This document shows, piece after piece, positions 23,301 through 34,830 of a stretch of DNA of 64,000 nt; positions within the stretch are counted from its first letter, which is position 1; each line of letters starts with the position of its first letter. A model generated the notes under the pieces. That model searched no databases. It was given only the letters and a program-made list of their open reading frames with translations, and had not been told where the DNA came from. The translations under genes and the position numbers were made by a program. Source of the DNA: Epiperipatus broadwayi (lineage: Eukaryota > Onychophora > Udeonychophora > Euonychophora > Peripatidae); contig JAQFVV010000055.1 in the NCBI GenBank assembly GCA_028023455.1, positions 5,982,030 to 6,046,029 of the forward strand, in the 5' to 3' direction.

Positions 23301-24945
23301 TCGTTTATGTAAGAATAGTTTATTTGCTGGAATGTATAGAATTGTGTAACTTTAAAATTGAAAGTCCAAAATATCATAAAGAGAGAAAGAATCATATAAT
23401 ACATTGTAAAATTAATTCGGAAATGAATATAAGATTTTTTGAAAGAGAAATCTAAACAAAGTTGTTTTTTTTTTAAAAGTGATAATAAAATTTGAATGTT
23501 TTTAATAATATTTTAGAAAATAAGTATTGCATATTTATTAAGAAAATAGTTCAATAAGGTATAATAAACATATACTTGTGCATGGTATATTAATAGTTGT
23601 AATTATATCATCCGAAGTAAGGCTTGAATGAGAATATTAGGATTAATAAACATCGGATAATGAACAATAAAAACCTAATACCGAAATGTAGAACAATGTT
23701 TTGACTTTGTAAGATTCCATACAACCAATATAAAACTAAAATTTGTTATTTTGTAGAATTTTACTACGAATGTAAATTTTGTAAAAAATATAATTTTAAT
23801 AATATTAGGGATGAAAAGTGTTTGTGATAATCATCTAAGAAATGCATTTTGTAATAAGCTAACCATAATAATAAATCAAGTAATAATACTGTATTTTCTT
23901 AAGTGTTAAAAAAATAAGATTTAACTAGGAAAAGTAAATAATATTTTGATTTCATTTTATAAACTAATAAACTAAGTTGAGATATGAAAGTAAGGGATAT
24001 CCAATGTATATAGTGTAAAAATATTGTTAATTTATTTATGTTGTTAATAAACTTTGTTTTAAATTTGTTTTAAAGTTTTGTGTCCGAGTTGTTATTTCTC
24101 CACATGGATGCATGAAATCACGATACATTTATAATTGAAACAGACATATAAATTTTGCACAAAAGGTAAACATAAAAGTGTTATAAGAATTTTGAGAATT
24201 TATTGGTATGTTAAAATTAAAAGATCATAATTTTATATTATTTATTGGTCATAAGTCGGTTGCTACAATATTACATTAAATTATATGCTAATGTTGCCAC
24301 ACGTATTCTGTTGTCAGATTATTAAAATACTACCACGTACGTATTTATTTATTTCATTTAGGAAGAAAGAAGATTATATTATATTATTATTGTTATTATT
24401 ATTTTTATTATTATTAGTTGCTGTGTAGTAGATTATGACATAAAATTCCCTTTTCATATTTTACTACCGTAATTTTAAATCAGTTAGAATACAATTTATG
24501 AACCTGAGATTTTATTTTATTTTACTTCATTTTATTTAATTGAGCTAGATTCTTGTCATAAAGAAGATTAAGATATGATTATTATTTTAATCGTAGTGAA
24601 TAGAGCTCAGAAAGTCGTAAGAATACTATGAGTTAGTTATTTGGTATAGTAAAAAGGGGGAATAGTGTTCTTATGCCATTGAGGTAGTATCGTGTGGATA
24701 ATGGCTCAATGTAGTCTATCTCGTTCCCTGTATTGTCACTCCATGTCTCATGAAAATAGTAAATATTTGTTTAATTCATTTTAAAATTGAACCGTATTTG
24801 TATTTTAAAATTAGAGCTAGTAATCATTTTAATTAATGCTGAATATTTCATTTATTTATTTGTTAACTGAGCTAGAACCCGTAATATTCGTAATAAACAG
24901 TATATTTTGGGGTGAGAATGCGCGGGGGGAGGTTAGAATATATAT
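20301..24945 (+). mobile_element. Unidentified about 4.6-kb dispersed repeat, C-poor on the plus strand
   Basis: Its first bases (attgtgcccttatctatagg, tcataataaggta) recur exactly just left of the N gap (47670-47703), and its last bases (gagaatgc-cggggggaggttagaatata) recur, slightly diverged, just right of it (48206-48237). So this is a repeat with defined ends. The plus strand is strikingly poor in C. The longest clean frame (21374-21556, MEVLQKTVYRSYEKGKIF...) has no recognisable domain, and I found no RT, integrase or transposase. I could not find terminal direct or inverted repeats. It may be a decayed retroelement or a large non-autonomous element. Confidence 0.6.
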
Positions 24946-25699
24946 ATGCACCAAAAACTATTGTATTCTAGATGGCATAGAATTATATAACACTTGAACA
25001 GGGTGTAGATAAATAGTAATTCAATCCTCCCAAGAAAAGTCATGGGTTTTTTAAAAGATATTGGTAGAGACTGTTGATCTCTAACTCATTTAAAAATTGA
25101 CTGTAACCGTAACATTTCCAAATCAATATTTCAAGACATGGGATGTACGAATCAAAAAGGTTATCTGGAAAGAAGATTTGCGGACATATTTATTTTAATA
25201 AATTAAAAATACTTGGTAAAAAATTAAACATTTTCTTTAAGCTTATCCATGGATATTTTAAAATAACAAAAGTTTTGACAAACATTATTTATTCTCAATA
25301 AAAAAAAAGGTGTCAGATTGCATTAAACTACAAAAAACACACAGCTTTGAAAATACAAGCAATATATAGTAAACATATGTTTGTCTTTTGAGAATTCTTG
25401 ATGCACCATTTTCAAGGGACTGGAAATAATAAACGATAGATTGAAAAAACAATAACACAGGAAATCATTTAAAAACTATAGATGAAAATACTTGAACTAT
25501 ATTTCACTGAGATATATTTAAAGTCCATCTTAGATTTTATAATCCAAATTATTCCACATCCATTGTTTGCAAAAAGTCTGTGCACACATATATATAAGCA
25601 GCATATTCTAATAATTTTAACAAGCCCATAAATAAACTACAGTTCACCATATACATAATGCTAACAATATAAACCAATTTATGGAACAATCAAACCCGA

Positions 25700-25790
25700 A
25701 ACTTCATTATGTTAATTCTCAGGGCATATTCCAAAAATTATTTAAATGAACTAGCAAATAATGCCTCATTTTGATATCAATGTCAACCTA
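25700..25790 (-). repeat. Family G arm
   Basis: The stretch aattatttaaatgaactagcaaataatgcc and the following ttgatatcaatgtcaacct match one arm and the loop of the foldback at 18605-18830 with mismatches. Boundaries are approximate. Confidence 0.45.
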
Positions 25791-25890
25791 TTTATCACTT
25801 TTTATATTTTTACTTTTACATGATTTGCATTCGATTTTATATATTCCATTTATGTATTTTTCTACTTTTCTCACACACTTATTATCTAAT

Positions 25891-26112
25891 AATTATGTGG
25901 GAGAAACAAAGAATTCAATTTATACAAGATTAATTCAACATAAATATGAGAAGAGATCACCTATTTATTTGCATTCATCAAAAACAGTTCATAGGTTTGA
26001 GAAAGATAGTATAAAAATGATTAATTATACAAATAATAAAAGGGATAGGAAAATTAAAGAGGCAATATTGATTAAGAATATAAAACCAAATCTCAATAAG
26101 GATTTTAGGTAA
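25891..26112 (+). mobile_element. 5'-truncated Penelope-like element: GIY-YIG endonuclease C-terminus
   Basis: An open frame ends at TAA 26110-26112. From 25891 it reads NYVGETKNSIYTRLIQHKYE and later IKEAILIKNIKPNLNKDFR. YVGET-x(5)-R-x(3)-H and the [RK]EA-x-x-I-x(2)-x-[KQ]P-x-LN tail are the second half of the GIY-YIG nuclease fold of Penelope-like elements, including the Arg and the Glu used in catalysis. The first half (GIY) and the whole reverse transcriptase are missing, and the upstream in-frame residues are low-complexity hydrophobic and not part of the family. Downstream, 520 bp away, is a hammerhead-like core (26632-26659), as expected in the terminal repeat of such an element. Confidence 0.85.
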
Positions 26113-26631
26113 AAAAAAAAAATTTTATAAGCAATAATAGTTTGAATTTGAAAAAGATTAAAAGAAAAAAGTTGACAAAATGACAATAGAGGGAGGTGTT
26201 AAACAAGTGTACAAATTTGGAAAATTTTGTCAGTTGGGTTTTTAGAAATAGGATTGTAAAGAGGTAGGTAATTTTTGTAATGTAAAAAAAGTAATTTGTA
26301 ATGTGGGAAAAGTTAATTGATAATTATAAAATATTTAATAAAAATAAGAACAGGTTAGGAGTTGATTTATAATATAAGTAAAATGACAATAATATGTATT
26401 AAATAGTAGAATAAATATTAAAGTTTATAATTATAATAAATAATAATTTAAAAAATAAAAAATAAAGTGATATAAAATAAATATTGATAGGATTATTTAA
26501 GAGTAAAGTAATAAAATGATTATATAATGATTAGATTAAAACGTATATTTATTTTTGTTGATATTGTGTATTTAATTATGTATATAAGTATGTGTATAAG
26601 TGTATTAATTATATATTTGAATATTGTAGCT

Positions 26632-26659
26632 CTGATGATGACTGCAGGACAGTTGAAAC
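26632..26659 (+). ncRNA. Hammerhead-like core downstream of the Penelope fragment
   Basis: CTGATGA (26632-26638) and GAAAC (26655-26659) flank TGACTGCAGGACAGTT, in which GACUG can pair with CAGUU. It lies on the same strand as the GIY-YIG frame. A related sequence (agctctgatga ... actgc-gga-cag) is at 39226-39260. Hammerhead motifs are known in Penelope-like elements, so this is the best-grounded one in the window. Confidence 0.6.
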
Positions 26660-27470
26660 TGTTAGTTTTGATATAAAGAAAGAGTATTGATAAAGTGTTT
26701 AAGAAAGGTGTAAATGGTATGAATTGTCATTTAATTATTTCTGACCAATATTAAAAATCCATTTAGGTTAAAAATATCTAGTTGTCATTTAAATAAATGC
26801 TAATTCTTTATATCATCCAGAGTTATCCAAAGTACGATTCAAGTGTTGTAGATTAGATTTAGCTAACTGTTAGTGTTATTCTTTCTTTTCAATCACGAGG
26901 CATGATAAAATCCTGGGATTTAAATGAAGTAATATTCCCTTCTGATTAAAAAAAAGCAAACTGATTTTTATATCTAAAACTTAGTTTTTTCTTTAATCTT
27001 GTTTTTCTTTCTTTTTTTTTTTTTAAAAAAAAATTTGCATAGATTTAGCACAGTTGATTTTCGTTAGAAAAAAAAATTATTATTTATTTATTTTTTATTT
27101 ATTGAAATCAATAATAGATTGTTCATTTCAATATATATATAGAGAGAGTAGATACCTTCCTTTTATTCATTAACAGCAAATTGATTTTATTTCTTTATTA
27201 TACAAATTAAAGATGTAAAAGAAAAATTTTTCTTTCATTTATTAGTAACAAATAAACTTTACTTCCATATTATTTTGATGAAAATTAAAAAAGTTGTAGT
27301 ATTAAAAACATTATTTTTTATCAATTCAAGAATACCCTGTCAATGTGATCACTAAAAAATAAACCATCTTTAATACATCTTAATGAGAAAAAATAATGGA
27401 TTACTTATGCAAATAGGGAATTGTCTGGGGTAAATGGTGATTCTTATCATTTATTCTGTAAATATTATTG

Positions 27471-27580
27471 TCTTGCATTGGTGGTCGAGAGGTCAGCGCG
27501 ACTGCCTTGTACTAGCTGGCAGTTGCCCGGGTTGCGGGTTCGCGTCCCGGCCGATGCTATGACACTTAAAAAAAAAAAAA
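27471..27580 (+). mobile_element. tRNA-derived SINE, plus-strand copy
   Basis: Reads ttgcattggtggtcgagagg, cagcgcgactgcctt, then a class II tRNA-like variable region, gggttcgcgtcccgg, a unique gatgctatgacact stretch and poly(A) (27568-27580). A-box tggtcgagagg and B-box ggttcgcgtcc are well preserved. It is flanked by (aa)tattattg at 27461-27470 and 27581-27588, a likely target-site duplication. It is nearly identical to the copy at 13211-13322, so the family is young. Its GC-rich composition stands out from the intron. Confidence 0.9.
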
Positions 27581-27821
27581 TATTATTGAATTTATTCCTT
27601 CATTTAAAATTACGTAAATAAACTAAGCGTAAATAACAAATGCTAAGAGAGAGATGATATTATTAGGCTTTTGGGAGTTTATTTACATTATATAACTCTA
27701 GCTTCAGTTACTTCTTGTTCAATTATACACACACACATATAAAAGCAATGCATGGCAGACAATATATAAATGGTTTAAACATATATATAAACTACTATTA
27801 TTTAACAACAAAAAATTTTAC

Positions 27822-27888
27822 CTGCAAATCTTTCTGATCTTTCTTGGCTTCCAAAAAAGGTGATTTTTGAACAAATTCATTGAGAATG
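27822..27888 (-). CDS. DOP1: DOP1 exon
   Basis: 67 bp: one base completing Gly, then 22 codons, ILNEFVQKSPFLEAKKDQKD then LQ. The [IV]LNEF and KKDQ-[KR]-DLQ motifs are family-conserved. Acceptor AG is at 27889-27890; donor GT at 27820-27821. The downstream intron is 8.2 kb and carries the large unidentified repeat and the Penelope fragment. Confidence 0.95.
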
Positions 27889-27966
27889 CTAAAAATTAAT
27901 ATTACACATTATTTACAAAGTATTTTAAAGGCAACGTAAATATTTTAAAATGCATAACATTTTTAC
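27889..27966 (-). other. 78-bp DOP1 intron
   Basis: The shortest intron in the window, with donor GTAAAA and acceptor TTTTTAG. Confidence 0.9.
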
Positions 27967-28127
27967 CCAATAAGTAAAAATTGTCCAGGAGGAACTAAAT
28001 TAATCTGCAGACTATCTTTCAGTAAAGCTAAAAGTGAAGGCCATGAATCCAGTAGTTGAGAGCCTTGAATATGTTGAACATAGGTATAAAAAAACTGTAG
28101 TAAACTAACTTCTAGAGGACAGTGATT
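27967..28127 (-). CDS. DOP1: DOP1 exon
   Basis: 161 bp: 53 codons plus two bases. It begins NHCPLEVSLLQFFYTYVQHI and continues QGSQLLDSWPSLLALLKDSL and QINLVPPGQFLLI, with the codon GG|C split into the next exon. LQFFY-[AT]-Y and PP-x-GQFLL-[LI]-G are recognisable DOP1 signatures. Acceptor AG is at 28128-28129; donor GT at 27965-27966. Only 78 bp of intron separate it from the next exon. Confidence 0.95.
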
Positions 28128-28199
28128 CTATAAAAGTAAAAAGATTTCTGATTTTATCTCACGTTGATTTATCTTATACCATCTATTAGAAAATTTATA

Positions 28200-28545
28200 A
28201 TATTTGAAATATCAATATTTGATGGAAAAAAAATTGACCAATCTCTGCTGGACATAAATTTCTGTCATAACTGCCATCATCAGCCACCTGAAAAGCAGGG
28301 GAGGGGATCTCCAGAAAAGACGGCAATGCAATTTCTATCTAAACACAGCTGCAACATTCAGATTGATATTTAAAATTGAATTACTGCTAAAATTACATTC
28401 AAACTTGAAAGTTGCGGTTGTGCTTAAGGAAAAAGCGTATCGTCGCATTTGATTGAGTGTCAACTGCTTGCCAAACTGCCGATGACATTTGCTCCAACAG
28501 AAACAAACATCTACCAGAAACTGGTTGATTTTTTTTTCATCAGTC
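28200..28545. repeat. Family H repeat, inverted pair
   Basis: 28225-28375 (gaccaatctctgctggacat, ttctgtcataactgccatca) and 28385-28545, read in reverse (aaccagtttctggtagatg, ttctgttggagcaaatgtca), are diverged inverted copies. A third copy is at 48570-48700 (aaccaatctctgctgggcaa, gtttctgtcaaaagccaa, then caacagcctgg). A hammerhead-like core sits in each at the same place, strongest at 28259-28283 (minus: CTGATGA ... GAAAT), with a weak stem. Confidence 0.5.
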
Positions 28546-30006
28546 ATGAAATTTCAATAGGTAGCATAAATTAAATTAATGCTAATTAAAATTTTTAATG
28601 ATATATGTAGTGTTTAACTAGTTATAAATATATATATATATATTGTAACCATATGTTTTGGCTCAAAGATAGTAGATTTTATCCAGTGGATAAATGTGTG
28701 AAATTTTAAATTTTAATTGGTAATAATTTGTTAAGATATTGAACATCAATGTGTAGAGACTAGTTATAGAGTGAAATGCTTGTGGATTATAATTTTCCCA
28801 CTACGCAAAAGCTCACTAAGAAATATCTTAAGAAGTGATGATGATCTTGACTGTTTGTGGGACACTGGAAAGTCAGATAGAGTGGATATAAATCCCGTAA
28901 ACATTTTATCACATTGTTCCAGTGGCAGCTATTTCAAATGTTGTTTTAATAGTATTAAAATATTATTGGGAAGTATAAAAATATTTAACACTTTATTTTA
29001 TTGGTATTGTTAAACAATAATTAAAAATAAACAGCAAAATCAATTTATAAGTCTCCTAAATTTTCTTATAAACAATCTTTAAATATACTATATTTAAATG
29101 TAAATTGAAATGCATCAGTCTAGATGATTCTCACTAGAGGGATAAAACTATTAATTTATTCACATTTTACAGTGATTGGCTCATTTAGAACCAATCCTGC
29201 CATGTAATACAAAGTATATAATATAAAAGTTTGTAGGGGGAGGGGGACTACTCTAAGAAATGTAAATGGAACAAGACGACAACTCTCCACTTCTGAAGTA
29301 AAATAGAAGAAATAAGCTAGAAAATAATAATTTTTAAAAATTAATTGGGACAAAATTTCATAGTTATATGGATTTGAATAGTATGGAGTAAACTTACTAA
29401 CTCTGTGAAATCTCTACACTACTTTTCATTGATCTTAGATTCTTAACTTTGCCTACTGAAGGAAAAACTGGAATGACCGCTATTTGGATAAGGATTTGCC
29501 TAAATATGTACTATTTGGAACAAAAATTAATACCAGAAAACGTAAGCAATTATTTTTGTTTTCTTTATTTTAATCAATTATCAGAACTAATCATAACACA
29601 AAAGGTATGAAAAAAAAAAAAGACTAGAGTATTTTAATTTTCGCACTGCCATTAATTCAGCATTAAGCAGAAAAATATGTTTGTGTATAAATTGATATTT
29701 CAAGAAAATATTCGAAATCATTTTTAAGAAAAGTATCAAGAAATAATGAAGAAATTAAAATTTCACTTTAAATCATATAAAGTAATTAGTTTGAAAAGAA
29801 AAGTGCATAAAGTATTTCTTATTTCATTGGGGAAAGAGATCGTCTGCTCTGATATTCCCGCAAAGCAGTCACATATATATATTATTAATAATTGCTTACT
29901 ATTAAATCAATTCTGCTAACATTCTTAAATATGAAATAAATTGCCAATAATAGTGAATAAAGAAATATTGATTTTTTTTTTCTTTTTTGATTATACCACA
30001 TATGAA

Positions 30007-30365
30007 GTAATAATATTTTAAGTGTTTAAAATTACTCCGATTATTTAAGATTGTGACAATTTCTGTGGACGGGGAAAACAAAGTAAACAAAATCCATAAA
30101 TGATTTAAAAGTTTATTTTCAAAGATCGTAATAAACTGATTATAATTGTGCTACATTTGGAAAAATATATGTTACATATTAATTAAAATCACCTAGAAGA
30201 TCGTATTTATAATTAAATAGATTCTTCTCAGTATAACTTAAAACATCATAATTTGCTGATAAAAGGGAAGTGAAAAAAAAGTATTTATTTATTTTATCGT
30301 TAGTGAATAACTTGCAACGTGATAATATTTTAAGCGGTTTTAAAATCACCCCGATTATTTAAGAG
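30007..30365 (+). repeat. Pair of short dispersed direct repeats
   Basis: 30009-30048 and 30324-30363 share taatattttaag, tttaaaat[tc]ac[tc]ccga and ttatttaaga, about 315 bp apart. They could be remnants of a short terminal-repeat element or of two insertions. Confidence 0.4.
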
Positions 30366-32297
30366 TATAATAGATCTTCGCGCAGATAAAAAAAAAAAAA
30401 AATAGACAAATCAATAGATATTAATTAAACCTATTTTAAGTGACTTATTCTCAAAAATGTTTTAATATTGCTTCAGTATGCTTACATTAGTACACAAACC
30501 GATAAAGGATTTCTATTGCCATTGGAGAAATGTTTGAATTTTGTCTGAAGATGTTAATATTGAACCGGATAACCAAAATATATATTACTCAGGAATGTTT
30601 GCTTATCATATCCGTTTTCATGTTTTACTTATAAGAACGAATCAAACTTCGATAAAGTCCAATGGTAGAAAATGTAATGTTTGTTTAGTTTGTTAATTGC
30701 TATATATAATATTGTAATGCATTTTTTTTTTCTTTTCTTTCAGGTATTATTCAGGCATTAGTTTTTTTATATATATATATCAAGGTATAGAATATACTAA
30801 GTAATGATGTAGCTGGGTATAAAGTTATATACATTTATTATCCATATTTATATTATTTTCCCAATGAAGGGAAAGCATAATGTTAAATATTATTTATCTG
30901 GTAAGAAAGAGAAATGTTTCTCTCTTTCACTGCTAAAACAAACAGATGTTAATATTATATTGAGGAGGGGAACAAATAGACCCAAACTGGTCAAAAATAT
31001 ACGCATAATGATATCATTGTTCTATTATATAAAATAATTTAATAAGTATTTTCTTATTAGTGCTTAATTTGGCTTATGAATGAAGATGTCCACTTTAAAT
31101 ACAAAATGTAGTTTAATCCTCCTTGTTTACGTGTACATGGCTTGCTATAATAAAAGGTATAATTATTATTTTGAAATAATTAATGGTTATTTTACTGATA
31201 TTGGTGGTCTGTTTATAAAACATTAACAGTTTCTGCAATGTGCAATGGAATATTTATGTTTCCACTTAGATTATTAGTGTTGTTTTGCCTTGCTGTTGTA
31301 TTGATCAGAATTTGTGATAAATTTTAGGATGAGTTTTTGGGCTACATATAAGAGCCTTAGATATAATAATAATTAATATTGTACATGGGATGATGGAGAA
31401 TCCCCCATTGTTGATTAATATGAGAGGATGATATTGTTGGGGCTGATTAAGAGTTAGTGCTTAGAGCATAGTTAAGCCTAAAAAAGGATGGCCGCATGGC
31501 CTGAATTCTGTTTTCCAGTGAAGAGGCACTGCCCACACTTTTATACCTATGAAAAGGTATCAGAATTGGCCATATTCTTATACAACTATTATGTTGTTTT
31601 GTAGAGCCTCCTTTATTTAGATCCCTCAAGAAGTTATATAGTTAATATTCCACCGTGTATGATAAAGTGTAGTGTTTTTTAAATCGAATAGCAAGGATAA
31701 GATAGTCAGATTATGGGACACTGATATAGCTATAGTGTTGTCTAATTGAAATAGTGTCTTTCTGATGTTGTGTAATCTTCATCAGTTTATAAACAGATCA
31801 ACCAAAACTCACTAGTATTTGTAGAACTTCTGTGTGAAAGAGCAAGGTGTGTACATGGACAATGTGGATTGGTTTTCAACAAGTAGGTATTTACTGATGA
31901 ATTAGTAAGATCAGTCAATTAATAAAGGGTTAAGTTGTGGGCATAGTGAATATTTTAGTGTCGTGTGTGCATTTGACTTGTGATGTTTGCCCCATATCAA
32001 TGCAATAAAATTTTTTATATAGTAAATTATAATAAATTATTACTTGTATTGGAATATGATAATTGCCCTTATCATATTCTAATAACTCAAACTACAGTTT
32101 GATATAATAAATTGTAATTTAGAGTTGTTGTTTTTTTTTTTACATTTAAAAGTTGCGTATATCCAAAGGATATTAATATATTTTGTTTGCAATTTCAATG
32201 CTAAGATAGCTCAAATAAGTTTAACTATCTTAGTCTACCTGATAGAATAATAAAGAAACATCCAAAATGTTTGTCATATTAGTTGGTCATTACTTAC

Positions 32298-32357
32298 CAC
32301 ATCATTAATTTCCATCCCTAATTTTGGAATGGATTTATCTTGTTTCATGTAATGTGT
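32298..32357 (-). CDS. DOP1: DOP1 small exon (20 codons)
   Basis: 60 bp encoding THYMKQDKSIPKLGMEINDV, phase 0 at both ends. The acceptor is CTTTCAG (AG at 32358-32359) and the donor GTAAGT (GT at 32296-32297). It joins the VDTAK-ending exon to the NHCPLEV-beginning exon in a stretch where DOP1 proteins vary in length. It is the least conserved exon, but the strong splice sites and matching phases support it. Because its length is a multiple of three it could be skipped without a frameshift. Confidence 0.82.
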
Positions 32358-33244
32358 CTGAAAGAGACTTGTACATAATGTAAATAAATATTGTTGTGCT
32401 AAAAATTTATTTAGTTGTCAATATTCTTATTGCTAATCAACACACCCACACATTATTATTCTTATTGCTATCGACATATCCTGTGATTATAGGGAAATTG
32501 TCATCAAACAATATTGTAAAAGTCATTACATGTAGGTATATCAGAATAATTGTGTTAAGCCCTATAATTTATGAGTTTATCTAGGGCATCATAACTTAAT
32601 AATTAAACATACTAACCTAAAGAATATTAGTTTAAGTGATATACTAAAATATTCAAAAACCTAATATTGGTTTGATCAGTTCATCTGAATCCACAGATCT
32701 ATCATTCACTGATCTTGGTCACCTTGTTTCTAATTAATGGAGAAAGAAAGTTGGAAAGCTATTGCATTTAGCTATTGAAAAATTACTCTTACTTATTGAA
32801 GCTTAAAATTTAGCATAGTTAGGGAATTTATAGAATTTATTTGAAATTATTGAATATTGTTTAGTAATTCAATTCAGTATTAAGAGCTATTTTGTGTGTG
32901 TTATGCTTGGGTAGTGGCAAAATCCCTCTCACTGACCCAAGTGTATCTTGTATTTCACCCTTTAAGCTATGTGAACCCTGAGAAGGATAAGTTATATCAA
33001 TTTGTGATAGGATTTGAATTTAGGGTAAATTTGTATCCAGTTAATTATTGTAATTAGAGTGGAATTGTGTTACATTTACCGTGAGATATAAGGTCAACCA
33101 AACTTTAAAGTATCTATTACTTCTTTTGTCTGAAATGTATAGTTGGTTTTGACTTTATGGAGAATAGTCTGGTCTTAGTAAGCTTCGAATCTGTATATTA
33201 TTTAATTGTCTTATTATCATTTAATTCAATATCAAATTTAGAGT

Positions 33245-33500
33245 TCTGTACATCAGCTTTCATCATCATCATTCCTCTCATCTGTCATTTCAATCTTTTT
33301 TTATTCTCTTTTTTCATCCTAATTCATTATCATAATTCACTCATCATTCATTAGCTCTTATTCCATTCTCATCTTAATCATCCATTAACTCTTACACATC
33401 TTCATTCTTAAACTCATTTTATTTTATTATTACTTATTTTCATCATTCATTTAATCATTTACATCCTCATTTACTTATGGCCTAATTTGTACTTCTAATT
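33245..33500 (+). repeat. Pyrimidine-rich (tcat/ctt) low-complexity tract
   Basis: The plus strand is almost free of G over about 250 bp and rich in tcatcattc-like words. The continuous ORF that can be read through it (33157-33354) is low-complexity and not a gene. Confidence 0.6.
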
Positions 33501-33719
33501 TCATATTCATTCCATCGATCTAATAATTATTTATTTATTAGTTTGACAAATATGAAGTTTATTTTATAATTTTATGTTTGTTTGCTGGTTTGTGGATTTT
33601 GAGGCTAGCTTGACCAGAAATTATTAATCACCTTGTGGTTTTCGCCAAGATTATAGTTTCATGCGAGCTTAGCTAATAAAGAAATCATCTTTGGTTTACC
33701 ATTTGTTTTAGACATATAT

Positions 33720-33990
33720 TCTAGATTAGTTGTAGCAAGGAAAGGTACAGAGAAAGATATGTTTTCCAAACATGTAAATTGGACTAGTTAGATTAGTGGG
33801 AAGGCTACAGGGAAGATTATAGCGCCTAAAATATGCAGTAGGATTCATTTATGATTACAGCAGTCTAGGAGATGGTTACAACTGGGATTATGCCACGCAA
33901 CATGGTGGCTTGATTGATTGATTAAGGATGATGTAGGTTATATGGGATTATGGCACCCAGAAATGTGTAGGACTGATTGTCCAATGATCA
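33720..33990 (+). repeat. Degenerate tandem repeat
   Basis: Successive units share the pattern gg-tacag/ttaca ... gattat(gg/ag)(c)gcc-(c)a/caa(a)atatg-agta/gtgg, seen near 33800 (gctacagggaagattatagc), 33870 (ggttacaactgggattatgc) and 33930 (ggttatatgggattatggc). Spacing is about 55-75 bp and irregular. No coding pattern. Confidence 0.45.
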
Positions 33991-34339
33991 GAGGAGAAGG
34001 TTACAATATACATACACACAGATATTTTTCTATATACGTAATCTTGATTTACATAATCTAAATTTATGTAAATTATCCCCATAAAAAATACAATGCAATT
34101 CTTTAAATTTAAAAATAACATATAAGTCAACATAAACCTCAATTCTTCTTGGTCTCATGCTGTAAATTCATCTCTAGTGAGATATCACTTTTATTTATTA
34201 AATAAATTTTTATATTCTGCCCTATCTAATGATAAACATATATTTAAAAAGAATAAGTGATTTACATAAAATTTGATTCAAGTTATAAATTGAGGAATGG
34301 ATCGCATGCATAAATTTAAAAACTGCTCATATGCCTATA

Positions 34340-34830
34340 TTCCTATATAATGTGTCGCAGCAAAATGCCAGATTCCTGTAGCGACATAGTCTAGCCATTC
34401 ACCACAAAAATTTTAAAAGGCTAGCATGTCCGGATCACAAGTTACGACAGAAAATATGGCTGTTTCATACGTTTGCCAATCTCCTTAATGTTCTTCCTGA
34501 CCTCACAAAATTTGCCAACCAATTGAAAACGTTCTTGTGACTCATAGCCTTGATGCATACACAATTTAATCATTTAAAATGTTCCAATAGCAGTTTTGTT
34601 TGGTTTAAATCAAAATTTAATATTAGCACACTATTTCAGTGTAGTTAGGAAAGAAATACATTGTCACATTTCATGAAATAACTTGTGATCAAGATACGTT
34701 ATCATCTTAAAATTTTTGTAGTAAATAACTATTCTATTTTTATTACATAGTACATGCATTGATTCAGGGATAGCATCGTAGGCGGCTTAGAAAAAGAATC
34801 TGTCATGAGACAGCTTCTTATTGGTAAACA
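34340..34830 (+). repeat. Interspersed repeat family C, copy 2
   Basis: Parallels 233-700: ggctagcatgtccggatcac, aagttacgacag, cttgtgactcatagccttga, ttgtgatcaagatac, gggatagcatcgtaggcggc, then ttagaaaaagaa. No ORF. Confidence 0.55.

Larger units (their letters stand above)
19653..27821 (-). other. DOP1 intron, 8.2 kb
   Basis: Dominated by the 4.6-kb unidentified repeat (20301-24945), then the Penelope fragment (25891-26660), a family G arm (25700-25790) and a SINE (27471-27580). 19660-20290 and 26760-27460 are AT-rich, with poly(A) runs near 19665-19679, 19741-19753 and 19836-19849 and a TA/GA microsatellite at 27132-27149. No gene is seen there. Confidence 0.8.
28128..32297 (-). other. DOP1 intron, 4.2 kb
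   Basis: Contains an inverted family H pair (28200-28545) and a pair of short direct repeats near 30007-30055 and 30319-30365 (taatattttaag ... ccgattatttaaga). The remainder is AT-rich without recognisable genes. 31447-31629 has an ORF on the minus strand that I judge to be chance. Confidence 0.7.

Noticed and set aside
28259-28283. Listing the family H core as a separate ribozyme feature
   Set aside because: CTGATGA and GAAA are present but stem II is only about two pairs; kept as a note and a low-interest finding.
31447-31629. Minus-strand 60-codon ORF
   Set aside because: No recognisable family, no splice context, and composition like its surroundings.
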